A DNA stretch of 64,000 nt, taken from positions 62,001 through 126,000 of the forward strand of contig NW_005179155.1 of the NCBI RefSeq assembly GCF_000350225.1, given 5' to 3'. This document shows positions 17,783-30,539 of this stretch, in pieces. Within the stretch, counting starts at the first letter, position 1, and each line of letters starts with the position of its first letter. The position numbers were made by a program, and so were the translations under genes. The notes under the pieces were generated by a model. It was not told the origin of the DNA. It saw only the letters and a program-made list of their open reading frames with translations, and did not search any database. This DNA is from Chondrus crispus. Lineage: Eukaryota; Rhodophyta; Florideophyceae; Gigartinales; Gigartinaceae.

Positions 17783-18806
17783 AGGACTACTCACCCAGGG
17801 AACGTCACTGTCCTCACTCGAGAGTCCAATGAAACAACGCGAAACATAGTGTACCCCGAGGTCCTTCAGTAGTTACCAAAAAAAGTAAACGCCATTGTCT
17901 TTACATATTTTCATTGCCACCCTTCCCAAATAGTGTTCCTCCACGCTTTCTTGGCTCGGCGCGCGAAGCGCGCACGGAGCCCACTTGTCCTCTCCTAAAA
18001 ATGCTTCGATAGTGCAAAACATAACATGAAGAGAGGATAAAGCACCTGACTGAAGTAGTATAAATAAGGGAGGATTCAAGGCAGACAAGCTGCCCGAAGA
18101 CACAAGCAAGAACGAAAAACAAAAAGCCACAACAACAAAAAGGCGATTCGCTTCATTCGCCCAGTCCTGCCGGTTAAGCCTTTATTGTTCCGCCTTTTGT
18201 TTTAATTTTCCTCTTTTTGTTTTAATTTTCTGCAACAACCTAGACTTAAAGTTGGATAGTTTTTTTGCGGAAGACGAAACAGACTCAAATTTTCCTGGAG
18301 TTGCTCAACTTTTTGTAATGGTTACGAGGGTGGTTTCCCTACCTCTTTTTGATATTAACGAAGTACGTTTTATCAAAAAGAGGTATAGCCGTTGTCCTGT
18401 TTAAGGATAGCTCTCACCGAATAAATAAAAGAGCAAGTTCTTTATTTTTCCGCTACCTCTAAAATAGGAATGTAGTTGTCTAAATAATTTCTATCTTGGT
18501 GGTATTAAATTCACACAGGATCAAGAAACTCCTGGCAGCGCACTCCCGTACAGAAGACTTAAAAGACCCCACCCTCTGCGCACGGTCTCTATCCCGCACG
18601 TCTGAGGTTAGTTGGAATATCGACGAGGAGGACTCCATTTCAGTATTGGACCTCGTACACAGTAAAATTGGAATTCACTACGAAATGCGCAGTACAGTGC
18701 CTTTACCGCATTTATTGACTAAAATTAAAGAGAACACAATGTATTACCCGTACAGTACTCTAAAACCAACCACGTAAAGGGAAGGAGTTGCGCACGTAAC
18801 ACCTCC

Positions 18807-20050
18807 CTACTCCGTGTCACTGTCATCAAACAGTGCACGACGCGTGCCACTAGACATGCGAACGCGGCGATTTTCTGTGTTTTCAACGTGTACACGGCGC
18901 CTCTTTCGCATCTGACTAGTTGATATGGCCCGTAGGCGATTACGTACACCAGTGCTGTGCTGCCCGTCCTCGAAGCGGAGAGGGCGGGCCTTGACACTCA
19001 GATTGGTAAACGCCAGGCACGCTTTGAACACGTGCTCGTAAAATCCCTCTCCCCAGCGCCACTGATGAGAAAGTACAGTCCATAAACCGCACATTCTCCC
19101 AAAGTAGTTTTCTACTATGACACAATCAGAAGATACTTGGAGATTGTAGTCCACGTCGTCGAATGACAGCGTTGAACGTGCCGGAGTTCGCACCGGGTGC
19201 ACCACACGTAGATCTTCGGCTGCACCTTGATATCCCTTGTCCGCCAGTATGGCCCAGTGCTTATCCATAAATTCGCTCAATCGTCCCTCATCCGCGAACC
19301 GCAAATCACGTACCCCCTTTTTAGATGCCTCCTCATGAAAGGGCCTATTACGACGAAATATCTCCAGATCTGACACGGAGCCCGGATAGTGCTCCGTGCA
19401 CCCAATAGCAAGACCAGTAGGCAGTACCGAAACTTCCACTTTGTACCCATACAGCTTATGCTTACCGAGGAAGTATTGCTTCCCCTCTGATATATTTCCA
19501 CTCGGACGATTGCTCTGCTGAAAAGTGACGTCGACAGCATATCTCGCGTATTCAAAATCGAAAACATCCGGTCCTCCAGACGACACTTGGCCATTGTCCA
19601 TTTTTCCTCGACGCGTGCCACACATATATCATACATGTATTCTGATATCATACGTATAAATCCAGTTATTAAACGTTCGAAAGTAGAACATTTAACAGAA
19701 AATAGACGAGCTGTAGAGTTCCATTGCCGACCATGCTTGAGTACAGTAAGTGTCATAAAGAGAACATCCAGGGCCTTGTACTGTGTTCTTTTACCTCTGC
19801 CAACATTCCAATTCTTTGACACGTGGTCTTCAATCATAACCCATAGTTCGAAGAATTGAGAGGAATCAAAATTACACATTGCCTTAATAGATTGAGAACC
19901 TCCGTCATTGTAAAACGTGTCATAAATCGGACAATTGGCGTCGTTCTCATCATGGCTGGCGACGACATCGTCATCAGTGTGATCGACGATTTCATTGACG
20001 TGTCGGTTGGTGATGTCCGAAAGAGCCTGAACAGCACGGGAGGGATTCAT
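18807..20050 (-). pseudogene. PIF/Harbinger-type transposase inserted in the Copia leader
   Basis: The N-terminal frame from the ATG at 20050 (MNPSRAVQALSDITNRHVNE) has an acidic leader and a helical DNA-binding region (YKALDVLFMTLTVLKHGRQW). The C-terminal frame (18807-19625) holds the DDE_Tnp_4 core: YAVDVTFQQSNRP (first Asp), HYPGSVSDLEIF (second Asp), ILADKGYQGA and VIVENYFGRMCGLW (Glu). The frames overlap near 19600 and are out of phase, so the gene is split by a small indel. It lies antisense between the 5' LTR and gag of the Copia element. I could not find convincing terminal inverted repeats, so its borders are unknown (somewhere within 18.5-20.45 kb). Confidence 0.7.
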
Positions 20051-23000
20051 TTTTGAAGTAGTAAAAGGAGTCGGAGAAATGAGGAGCAGCTGCAAGATGT
20101 AGTTTTTTTCTACCTCAACTGCGCAGTTGTTCCATTTTATAGTGTTTAGTTTGAGTAGACTGAAACTGAGAGGCATATCTCACAAAAAGGCGGGCTTTCC
20201 CGTTTTTGAAAGTTGACTCGCAATTGCAGATATGATGCACACCTTAGGCTATAATCTGCGTTGCTGTATTATTTGCACACTTAGTTTACTTTTCTACTGA
20301 TATTCCCCAAACTCTAAGTGCTTTCACGCTACTGCAGTACTTGAGGTACTGTACGTAGTTACCCTAGTGTGAGCCATAAAAAGTCAAAAATTTAAAGTAC
20401 AACACTAAGGTTGCAGAAAGCGTTTTTGTTTCTAAAACTGAAGTAACTTACCAAAATACTTTTTGTAGACTTTAACTCACCAATCTAAATGGATAACGTC
20501 ATCCGCGATGCAGCTATGGATACCATCACCAAGGAACTTAAATCGTATACACCACCATCCTCATATCACCACGATATTATATCAGTTATTACGTCACACA
20601 TTACACGAGAAAGATCTGAGAATAATTTTGACACAGAACTGATACAAAAATTACGTGAAGACCTCCCTGTTGAAACTCTGTACTCCTTCGAAGCACTGAA
20701 GGGCACCACGTTCGTTTTCAGAATCACCTGTGACTTCTTACGTGCAGAAGGTGTAGAGTATAACAGACATCTCGCAACTGATCGCATGCCATGGGGATTA
20801 GAGCAAATATTATACTCAGACACACCGATAACGATTGCGCTTACGAAAGGCTTATTCAACACAAGAAGAGTAGCCGACCATGCATGCCTACTGACAAGGA
20901 AGTTGAACGTCAACCCAGCCCACCAATACAAAGTTATCCCCCCTGGAAACGTAACTCCGAAACCAGAGCCACGCATAACATGACATCGATTCGTTTAAAG
21001 AATCAGGATAAATTCACGGGAAACCGGATGAGTACTTCACGTAATACATCAAAAACTACATTGATGCTCCCCAAGACTACAACCTTGACCAATTCAACAA
21101 ACTTGCTTTTTCCCACAACATATTCGATGGAGAAATTAAGCGATTCTATCGAGAGAAGGTGAGGGAAAGGTGTCTAAATTTTGGTCTGGCATACCAAGTT
21201 ATGCAACACGAGTACAACAGCATAACTCGACAGAACAGAATGAGGAAGTCCCTCCAGAGCCTGAGAATCAATCTTGGATGCATGCCAAGAAGCTCAACAC
21301 CGCAGAACCTTTGGAAGAGCTACGGGAGATCATCGCACGATTGGCTCCTCAAGGACCACAGACTCACCGTTCCGAAAAAGACAAGGTGGAATACCTTTAC
21401 AACGCTGTCGTTGGAGCCCCGTAGGCGATGTCAGCGCTAGCGAGCTCTCAGTCTACATCCAATCCTTGGGATTTCCAACAACTGTATACGGCATTAGACT
21501 CCACCCGGCCTCAAGACCAGGAAGAGCAAGAAGTAAGAAAGAAAGATATAAACATCGGTCAATCTGTCCTACATAAAGAGATGAAATCTACATCCAAGTA
21601 TGCTCCTGATCTCCACTACGAAGGTCAAAAATATTACGGACGACCGAAGAAACTAGGATCACGCTCATCTGCTCCATTAAGGCCCCCTCAAGATAAAACA
21701 AAAGACGGTCAAAATGGGTCAGACCGTTACGGCAACCCCAGGCTATGTAACGACGTCAGGATTCCAATCATTTCATCAGGGACTGCCCCAAACCTCGCAA
21801 CGTGACGCGAACTATCTCATCCCAAGTCACGAGATATCCAAAGAGAAGCCATCAGATTCTTTTCGAACTCTGTTAACAACTTGAGGACGCTTTATTCTCC
21901 ACAGACGAAGAAGACCCTTCTGCTTCCCTTACAGAGGAAAACTTCAGGCAGGAGGACTCCACCTTATCTGAACAAGAGACGCATGAGCATCGCAATACAG
22001 GAGAACAAATATTCCACAGTACTGGTGCTGAGAATCGGGTAATTGCATCCATCCTTGATCCAGAGGATTTTTTGAGGAGAGGCAGTCTATACTACCGTCA
22101 TAGTTTGAAGTCAAAACGAAATGACCCTTACTACGAGACTGTCCTCAAGAAAAAACGGTCTCGTTACAAAATCTCGCGAATCACCTAACAAGGATAGTCT
22201 ATGACATGCGAAGAAACCGGCGTCTCAGACAACCTCCCAGTAATGCAAAGATGAATTCTGTGTTAAACTCTTGCCGAAGTCTTCCACAGGTGATAATCGA
22301 TTTGAACGAACGCAGGAATGACTGGCAGGGAGCTTGCACCGACAGTGGAGCACGACGTACTGTTATCGGACTACATCAAGCCAAAGCATACAGCAGATTT
22401 GTTGGATGTAAGTTCAAACTAAAGGAGAAATTCAACAAGTACAGATTTGGTGTTAATGTACAGAAGTCAATTGGATCAATCTCAATTCGATTGCCATTTC
22501 TCAAGGACGGATTTTTGCCAATTGAGGTTGACATAGTTAGAGCGAATGTACCTTTTGTTCTGGGATTGGACTTGCTCGATAAACTTAAACTACACCTGGA
22601 TACGACAAGAAATGTACTCATCAGCTCTCCGGGAAACCTTTCTGTCCCAGTCGTGAGAAAGTTTGGACATGTTTCCCTGGAAAGGAAACGGGAAGACGCA
22701 ATTCTATTCTCAAGAAGTGAACTAGTCAAGCTTCATAAAGGTTTTCGACACCCAACTGACACGAAACTTCTGAATCTCATCAGAAAAGCCCGACCGCACG
22801 AGGCCACCGAGGCCACCACAAAAGTCTTGAGAGAGACTTCTGACTCATGCAATACCTGTCAAAGGCTTGTATCATAACCAACTAGATTCCAGACTACGTT
22901 ACCCACACTACAAGAAGTTGAATTCGGTGAAGAAATATCAATGGATCTGATGTTCATAAAAGAAAAAGCAATTCTGCATATTGTCGACACTGCAACTCGT

Positions 23001-24846
23001 TTTACCTCGGCCATAATTTTACACTCTCACGGTCAAAATTACGGACAATCAGTCAACGGAATATGGCTTGCTTTCCTTTAAGTGTGGTGCACTCTCAATA
23101 CAGTATTTCCTAACCGCATCAGAACTGATGCCGGCTCAGTTTTTACTTCACCTAGATGGAGGGAAATGGCCGAAAGCGTTGGGATAGAATTTCGAATTTC
23201 AAGCGTTGAAGCTCACAACTCATTAGGCATTCGAGAAAGAATACATGCGCCCCTCCGAAGAATATAGGGAAAGATATTACTCGACTTCCTCAAATTGACC
23301 GCAACTCGCATTGACACTATCAATCAAGCCATGAACGATACCAACAGAGATAACGGACTAGTTCTCTCAATAGTTGTATTAGGAATAATACCACGATCCC
23401 CAATCATTAGCTCAAATATACCCCCTCAGAAAGAAGGGATGCTTGCACTTTCAAAGGCTCAAATGGAAACGAATGCTGCAGAAGAAGAGAGGCGCATTCT
23501 TGCTGATCTTACCAGAAGCATCTCGACCGCAACCGATTTTGCATTTTAAACAGGTCAAGAAGTACTTGTCTACCAAGAAAGAGGTAAAGAATGGATTGGA
23601 CCTGTTACCGTCACAGGTACATGCTGGACATCTAATACTTTGTCCCATAGGACAAAATATTAGATGTCAAGAGCAACGACGGGGAATGGCATAAGACCAT
23701 GAACATGCAACAAGTTAAGCCTTATGTTCGAGAAAGTTCTCAACTCATAGACATTCTCTCACGAGACGATTTCTTAACTACTATGTTGGAGCCTTTCAAG
23801 TCCGTAAACAGACCCAAACCCTCCAATTTTGATGTGGAACTCTCTGAAGTGATCAATCCTGGTGACTGTAAATCTAAAGATGAACGATTCAGAGCCGCAA
23901 AGAAAAAGGAGCTGAAAGGTTTGATGGAAAAAGGAACGTGGAAGCTTGTATGCAAGTCAGAAGTGCCTAAAACGCAAATATTCTCGGTGGTAGAATTTTA
24001 TTAGCCATAAAGGATGAAGTCACTAAAGAAGAGGTATGAAAGCCTGTTTTGTAGTTCAAGGATACAGAGATAACCTGAAAAAGGTCTCTTGTACACGATA
24101 CTGCCACGCCAAGACAACATTCTACAAGAATTTTGATCGGATTGGCAGCAATATGCGGATTCCGACCATTTTCAACAGATATGACTCAAGCATACCTTCA
24201 AAGTACAGAAAAACAAATGAGGGATGTATACATCAAACCCACTGCATATTTTGAACTGAACCAGAACAAGTTGTTGAAGTTGCTAAAACCTCTGTACGGA
24301 CTTGCCGACAGTGGTAATTACTAGGGCCTTACCATTAGCCATCATATAAATGAAGACTTTAACATGACCGGAACAACCGGTGATGGAGCATTTTCTTGAA
24401 ATACACGCTGAACAAGCTTGATGGCATGGGCATTATCTATGTAGACGATGCCCTCCAAGCAGGAACAAAGGAGTATTCAGATCTTGCACACAAGACAGAA
24501 GAGAAGTTCAAGTGTAAGGGAAAAGCTTACGATAAGTTCAATTTCGTCGGAGTACAGGTTGAGAGAAAGGATTCCGAATACATGATTCACCAAATTGTAC
24601 ACCGGGGAGATAGAGAAGCTCTTAAAAACGGCCACGTTCAAGTCATAGTGATGGTTAAGAGCCAAATTAGCCTAGATTACGGACACCAGACCAGATGTTA
24701 GTTTCACCATTGCACAAGCCGCCCAAGTTACGGAATCACCATATTCTATGGATCCCAAACTTCAAATCTGATGCATCAATCTCACCAATAGATGACTCAA
24801 GAAAGAGCCATACCTACCATTAAGGTATCGCAATGTTGACGATAAC

Positions 24847-25509
24847 TGTAGTATAACACCCCCCAACGGAGAGGGGTGTATACTTGGCCCGGCGTAGACC
24901 CTGTACGGGGGCGAGAAGACGGGGAGAACACACAGCTAACGAGACAGGGAAGCGGGCCCTGGTAGCGCGGTAGAGCGGGACAGTCGGGGACAAGCGTACG
25001 CGCGGGCCGATCTACGCCTCGACACCCCGGAGCAGCGCTGGGTAACGTACCAGCACTGACGGGCGCAGGCGGATCTACGCTCGCTCGCGTACGCGGCTGT
25101 CCCCTACCCGCTCTGTCCCGGTTAACGCGCGCGAAGGCGGATCGCGCGTGTTAGTTAAGCTGGAAGACGGACCTAGGCAGCAGGTCGTGGACAAGTCCGT
25201 GCTTGTCCCCCTACGCCGCCGCCGGTCTCGCTCGTATTTAATGTATACAATGCGTCTATCATAATACGACAGTACCGGTATGCTGTAGTAACTTACTGTA
25301 GCGCGGGTCGTCCCGCGCTGTAATGCTGTCAGCCGTCGGGGCTGACAGCACACGTGTGAGACGCGTACTGTGCGCGCAGTGGTACACGCCTCCTATACGT
25401 GTACGCGTGTGGTCGCTTGTCCTCCGTAGACGGTGGGGGTACAGGTGTGCGCGTGTGTGGTTCGTATTGATCTGATCTAAATCTAATCGCGAACCGCCGT
25501 TATGCCACA
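24847..25509. mobile_element. Solo LTR with 5-bp target duplication
   Basis: A GC-rich 663-bp block starts TGTAGTATAAC and ends GTTATGCCACA, which are inverted relatives of each other with TG...CA termini. It is flanked by ATAAC at 24842-24846 and 25510-25514. This is the signature of an LTR left alone after recombination between the two LTRs of a retroelement. It contains no coding frame and lies just upstream of the RNase H part of the old Copia element, so it is younger than that. Confidence 0.8.
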
Positions 25510-26175
25510 ATAACCAGTTGCACATCAGAGTTTATTCAGGTGCTTCGTATGCAAACAACTCTGACGGCTTTCCTCATCTTGGATACATCATCTTCCTATG
25601 TGGTGGCAGTAACTTTTGCCAACCACTCTATTGGTTGTCTCACCAGGCCAAGGGAGTGTCAAGATCAGTTTTAGGCAGCGAAACAATAATTTTTGCTGAC
25701 TCGTTTGATATGGCCTTCATGATCACACATGACATACAGAAGATGATGAATATAAAGATACCGATCCTAACGTTGACGGATAATCTATCACTATTTGATG
25801 TTCTCACAACGGCTTCTACAATGGTTGCGAAAAGACTGATGATTGATCAATGATCAGTCTTTTCTCAACTGTTCGACCTGGAGGCAGTCAAAATGACGTA
25901 CCAACAAAACGAAATGGCACAGATCGGATTTATTCGATCAGAGTATAATCTAGCCGACTGCTTGACAAAGGCTAGTGGGAACAACGCTCTGATCTACACC
26001 ATAAAAAGTGCACGAATCACGCACCCCGTGGACCAGTAGATTAACAGAAGCTACAATGAGGATACGTCATGTCAGAAGTGGAGGGAGTGTCCGAAATTAT
26101 CCTTTGGCGGTGACGCATACAGCAAGAATAAAATGATCCTCAATGCAATAATTGTAGTGCACTAAAACAGTGCAT

Positions 26176-26437
26176 TTTAAATTATCTCAGCTGTCAACAC
26201 GCAGTGCATCCTCTCCTAAAAATGCTTCGATAGTGCAAAACATAACATGAAGAGAGGATAAAGCACCTGACTGAAGTAGTATAAATAGGAGAAGACTCGA
26301 GGCAGACTAGTTGCCCGGAGACACAAGCAAGAACGAAAAACAAGAAGCCACAACAACAAAAAGGCGATTCGCTTCAATTGCCCGGTCCTGCCGGTTAACC
26401 CTTTATTGTTCCCCCTTTTCTTTTAATGTTTTGCGAC
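26176..26437 (+). repeat. 3' LTR of the old Copia element
   Basis: Matches the split left LTR from CTCAGCTGTCAAC to the T-rich end. It holds GTAGTATAAATAGG as a probable TATA element. It is the empty site for the Helitron insertion. Confidence 0.75.
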
Positions 26438-27219
26438 GGGGGGCTCCTCAATGGTTCACAAGTCAATAGTTCGCTTAGTCATTTCGGCATTCGGACAATG
26501 TAAACCCTTTTCGGACGTGTACACATGTACTCTTATAAACCGTCGTGCTCGCCACCGCACTCCCTAAAACTGTCAGCCAGGCGAGCATAATAGTTCGTTC
26601 TCTCAATAGATTGAATCAGTGGGTCCTGGAATGGGGGCTAACTACCGAGGGGTACCTAAAGGGGGTGTGCTGGAGACGTCTGACCAAAACCTCAATATTA
26701 GGAAGAAAAAGTACCTGCAATTGTCAGGCAATCACCTTTTTTTATGTTTTGAGACGGGACACTCTCAGCCTGTCGTCCACTGGGACTTTGCGAAACAACC
26801 ATGGACACAGAAGAAGGGTGCTATTGAAGCGTGCGGACACTTCTGCGCTCCAACCGAGCACTAATATCTGACATCCAAGGAAATTTTAAAAAAATAGAAA
26901 AGTCCACCTGTTTTGTATGCTAGGGTTGTTACACTTCTATACGTAGAAAGCTGTGAACAAGCGACTGAGATAGTTATTCTTTAATTTCAACAACGTCGTT
27001 CTGAGATACGGCGCACTGTCTGGTGCCGTTACGCGCGGCAGTGCAACTTGGCCCGTGTAGGAGATGTTTTCAAAATATTTGGCATGTTAGATTTTTTGTC
27101 ACTGTCCGACAACCCCAGCACCCCCTTAACTGTACAGGTTATGCACCCCAAAAATTGAACACGTTCCAAAAAGTTGGACAAAGCAAAACTCTTCAATGTT
27201 AAACGACTAGAGTACTTCT
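26438..27219. repeat. Spacer containing dispersed repeat copy B
   Basis: 26914-27128 is the uninterrupted copy of the repeat seen at 1-1212. It carries GACTGAGATAGTTATTC where copy A has the MITE, so it is an empty site. The part at 26438-26913 contains only short frames without recognised domains. Confidence 0.7.
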
Positions 27220-27718
27220 TAAGAGCATCTCCACTGGTTGGTGTTTTTTGGGTCTAATGATCTATGGCCCATGAATTTTAGACTCATTAGACAATTTCGT
27301 CTCCACTCGTTCAAAAAAACACTGGGTCTATCCCTAACAAAAATATCGTGGGTCTATCGCAGGATCTATTCAGACCCCGAAATAGACCCGGCAATAAACC
27401 GATCTATTCGCCACGTTGCACACGTGAAGCACAAATCTTGGCATTTCTCGTCCTGCCTTTCTCGCCACCGCCGCCCCCATCCCCTTCGCCTGGCCTACGG
27501 GTTATTTCCAGTCATACGGTTCCTGCGACATTTATGTGCTACCCAAACTGCCCATTGCCGTCCTTCACTGTTTTGTGACGGAAAGAGCGCGCGAAGGTCT
27601 TCCATACTGCGCACACGTACACATGGAAATTCATTTATCAGGCATGACAGAGGTACGCACATGTCCTCCCCCTTTCTTTTTACTAACATATCCCTCCTGC
27701 TTCTCCTGTTTAGCCGTC

Positions 27719-28825
27719 ATGGGAAGGGGAAAATCATGGACGCCCGTTGAGGACGTCATAGCATGCAAGGCGTACATGGGGGTATATGAAAACGCAGTAA
27801 CTGGATCGTCGCTGCGGAAAGGAACTTTCGAAGCTCAGATTGCCGAGCGGTACAACGATTTAATTACAAACCATTACGAGCAGGGAGATGTGCTACTACC
27901 TCTGGAATCACGTTCCGGTTGCTCAGTCCGGCAAAGATTTAAGGATATCAAAGCAGCATGCATGAAAATGGAGGCAAACATGAAAAGGATTAAGGGAGCG
28001 ATGACCGGTAATGTCACGGATTCAGATCATAAGCGAGTTGCTACAGCTATGTACAATGGCCAGGTAAGTTCTGCAACAGAAATGTACTTGTACTGTTCTC
28101 CGGATCCTGTCGAGCCCGTTCGACCTTTCTCATTTCCTGAAGCTTGGAAATTTTTGTCGAGCACAAGAATTTGGACATCTATCGATGAAGTGACAACCAA
28201 AGCCGAGAAGCGTACAAATGCTCAGAAAAAGCGAGCAGAGGCTGCTGCAGCAATATATAATGAGGAGGGAATCGCGATAGAAGAGTCGCAGGAAACAGGA
28301 GCACCCGAGGTGCAAGTGCTAGACGCTATCTCTCGACCTGTAGGCGTCAAAAAGACGAAGAACATGAGCAATGCGCTACGCGTCAAAAAAGAAGCAAACG
28401 AAAAGCTAGAATTTCTACGAAAAGTGGAACAAAGAAAAGCAATTGTTGCAGAAAAGGCTTTGGTACTGGCGAAGCTGAGAGAACGACAAGAATTTGTTTC
28501 GAGCGAGGGGGTGAGCGCACAAGCAAGATCGAAATACCTCCGCCTTACCGAAAGAAAGATGCTCGCCGATTTGGAAAAGGACTTGGACGAAGAGTTAAGC
28601 ACCTTTCCAACGGAAGCGGCTTGTTATGGTGAGGATTCGAGTTCTGCACACGCATTAATCGCAAATGGAGAAGAATTTAATCATCCTGATGATGATGACC
28701 CGCTTCCAACTGAGATACGTATATCTTATGTCTCTGGTGATTACATTTCTAAGCCGGCTTCGAGGCCTCGAAGCATGCAGATGAAAGATATTCTTAATGA
28801 GACATCCACACATTGCGGTCACTGA
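27719..28825 (+). CDS. Harbinger Myb/trihelix-like DNA-binding protein
   Basis: Predicted 368 residues from the ATG at 27719 (MGRGKSWTPVEDVIACKAYM). The frame is open further upstream, but homology-like content starts here. Residues 1-100 form a trihelix/SANT-like domain (W at 7; SVRQRFKDIKAACMKMEANM near the third helix) like the NAM-associated or Myb-like partner proteins encoded by plant Harbingers. This is followed by FPEAWKFLSSTRIW and a long charged coiled coil (about residues 165-300, KRAEAAAA, LRVKKEANEKLEFLRKVEQR). In the family this protein helps the transposase enter the nucleus and recognise the ends. It appears intact. Alternatives: a non-TE trihelix factor, unlikely given its position between Harbinger ends. 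Confidence 0.8.
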   Translation: MGRGKSWTPVEDVIACKAYMGVYENAVTGSSLRKGTFEAQIAERYNDLITNHYEQGDVLLPLESRSGCSVRQRFKDIKAACMKMEANMKRIKGAMTGNVTDSDHKRVATAMYNGQVSSATEMYLYCSPDPVEPVRPFSFPEAWKFLSSTRIWTSIDEVTTKAEKRTNAQKKRAEAAAAIYNEEGIAIEESQETGAPEVQVLDAISRPVGVKKTKNMSNALRVKKEANEKLEFLRKVEQRKAIVAEKALVLAKLRERQEFVSSEGVSAQARSKYLRLTERKMLADLEKDLDEELSTFPTEAACYGEDSSSAHALIANGEEFNHPDDDDPLPTEIRISYVSGDYISKPASRPRSMQMKDILNETSTHCGH

Positions 28826-29151
28826 GGGAGAGTCACATTTTTGTGACATACATTAAAGCTTTTGCAAGTGCTAACTGCTGCGACTTATCCCCAGGTCGTG
28901 TTCTGTCTTATTTTGCTCTGTGATAAGAGAGACGAACACGCTCATATATACTGCGTTGTACATTACCAAGGGTACTGTACTATGTGGAGGGGGATCCGAC
29001 GCACCGGTCTCGGCCTGCTCCAGGAACGTCCTAGGGGAGCTCTAATATTTTCGGGTGCAGCGTACAGTGCCCTGTGATTTTAGAGGCAGTAGAGAGTGCG
29101 ACGTAATTGAAACTGTGTCAATCAGAGAAACCCAATCCCTGTGCAAGACGG

Positions 29152-30539
29152 TCATTCAGGATCCGTATTAGCGTAAGATTGCCAAATATGCGTGATTAAG
29201 GCTTTTGTGAGCGCCACATGCTTACCATAATCCCCACGATCGTGCCCTGTCGACCCAATTCTAACTGCAGACGTAAAGCACCCTGTACCGCCGTTCTCAC
29301 CATCGGCAATTGGCACAATGATGGACTTAGAGTCGACAGCTATCAGAGCGTCAATCTCCGCATCAGATATCTTCACACCTCCGGTTTCATCGCCATAAAA
29401 CCCTCCTCTGCGCTCTTCGACGATCATATTGTGAAGTATGACACAGGCAGAGACAATTTCCTCCATATCACTTGCGCTCCAGAGCCTCCCGGGGGAATAT
29501 AAAATATTCCAGCGACCGAACAGGACCCCCAAACCCCGTTCTACTGCTTTGCGAAGTGCCTCTTGTCGCATTCGAAACATTTGCTTTCGCGGATTTTGTG
29601 TCTCCGGCAAAGTCTTGACAAAAACCTTGTAGTTCGGATATATTCCGTCAGCCAAGTAATAGAACCAGTCAAACCTTTTTTCTGCAATTACACTTTCCAC
29701 GCGGAAAGGAGGGTAGACTCTGCTTAAAACCTCTGCAAAGTGCGGGCTGACATCAAGGATGTTGATGTCGTTCATGCTTCCAGGGTACCCAAAGGCACAA
29801 TGCCATATCCAAAGATCCAAATCGCAAATAACTTCCATTCGTAGTGTAGAGACTTTTTCTTTTCCTACGTTATGACCTTGATGTGCCTTTGGTGCATTTT
29901 TCCAATCCCACCCTGCACATTCCACACATCCCATACAGCCCGGAAATCCTACCTGTGCAAATCGCGCTTCAATGCGCTGAAGGTCTACGTGCGTCGGCGC
30001 GCGCAGGTATTCAATTCCAAATGCAGAAACCACACCCGGCAAAACTCTCGGAGCGACTTCAGAGCGGTAGTCTCACTCATTCTACAGTACTCATCCACAG
30101 CGTCACCTGGAATGCCGTAAGACAGCTGCCTCATGGAAGCAACAACCTTTTGCAGCGGATGGATTCCTTTTCGTCCTGTACAGTCCGAATTAATCCCGAG
30201 TCTTATGTAGGCGTTTCTCTCCATGACACCGTCGTACACGCGGAGAAAAAGCTCTTTGGGCATTCTGAACCTTCTTTCGAAGAGGTCAGCACTGTAAACA
30301 GGACCCCGCTCTCCCGATCCATCATCTCTCATGCTCCGCTCGTCCCTAAAGTAATCCAGCATTATGCGGCGATGCCCACCCGAAAAGTCTCGCAAGACGT
30401 TTGGACTACGTCCAGGACGGGATCCGCCGTGCTTTCCGTCATTCTCTTCGTTAAGCTGATCATGTGCTACAATAATTGCGACAGTATCGACAATGTCGTC
30501 GTCACTGTCATGCACGAGTTCGTCTAAGTTGAAGTTCAT
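29152..30539 (-). pseudogene. Harbinger DDE transposase, split by a frameshift
   Basis: The N-terminal frame (29985-30539, ATG at 30539) holds an acidic start and the helical block typical of plant Harbinger transposases (RFRMPKELFLRVYDGVMERN, HPLQKVVASMRQLSYGIPGD, EYCRMSETTALKSLREF). The second frame (29152-30042) has FPGCMGCVECAGWDWKNAP, DLWIWHCAFGYPGSMNDIN, YLADGIYPNYKVFVKT and EALRKAVERGLGVLFGRW. The frames overlap at 29985-30042 and the sense runs on, so one small indel splits the gene. In relatives the first block reads IDCMHW; here Asp is Glu (codon GAA), which removes the usual first catalytic Asp. The second Asp (NDIN) and the Glu (VERG) are kept. Confidence 0.85.

Larger units (their letters stand above)
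15153..17987 (+). mobile_element. Helitron inserted in a Copia LTR
   Basis: The 3' LTR serves as empty site: it reads GCAGTGCATCCTCTCC where the left LTR is interrupted exactly between A (15152) and T (17988), the A|T target of Helitrons. The element starts TCCACAACTACTAAAAT, close to the usual TC(T)...TACTA start. It ends in a GC-rich hairpin (17954-17982: GGCTC...GCGCGC GAA GCGCGC...GAGCC) and a terminal CACTTG, where CTTG stands for the usual CTRR. It lacks the HUH part of the Rep protein and its helicase is broken, so it is non-autonomous. Near the left end several degenerate GTGACAAGTGGCGACA repeats occur (15238-15345). Confidence 0.85.
15121..18236 (+). repeat. 5' LTR of the old Copia element, split by a Helitron
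   Basis: Bases 15121-15152 and 17988-about 18236 together match the 3' LTR at about 26176-26437 (for example CTCAGCTGTCAAC and TGCTTCGATAGTGCAAAACA). The right part holds the TATA-like GTAGTATAAATA. LTR length without the insert is about 280 bp. Confidence 0.75.
15121..26437 (+). mobile_element. Old Copia-type LTR retroelement with three later insertions
   Basis: The two LTRs (left, split by a Helitron; right, about 26176-26437) bracket a plus-strand internal region. Parts in order are gag (from 20489), protease (aspartic motif near 22.3 kb), integrase zinc-binding and core (22.7-23.3 kb), reverse transcriptase (24.0-24.6 kb, with YVDD) and RNase H (from 25.5 kb). The order protease-integrase-RT-RNase H is that of Ty1/Copia. 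The copy is a fossil with many breaks. A Helitron (15153-17987), a Harbinger-like transposon (about 18.7-20.3 kb) and a solo LTR (24847-25509) inserted later. LTR divergence of several percent suggests an old insertion. Confidence 0.75.

Noticed and set aside
18496-18777. Plus-strand frame of 93 codons between the LTR and the Harbinger-like gene
   Set aside because: No recognised domain and no place in the retroelement's usual gene order.
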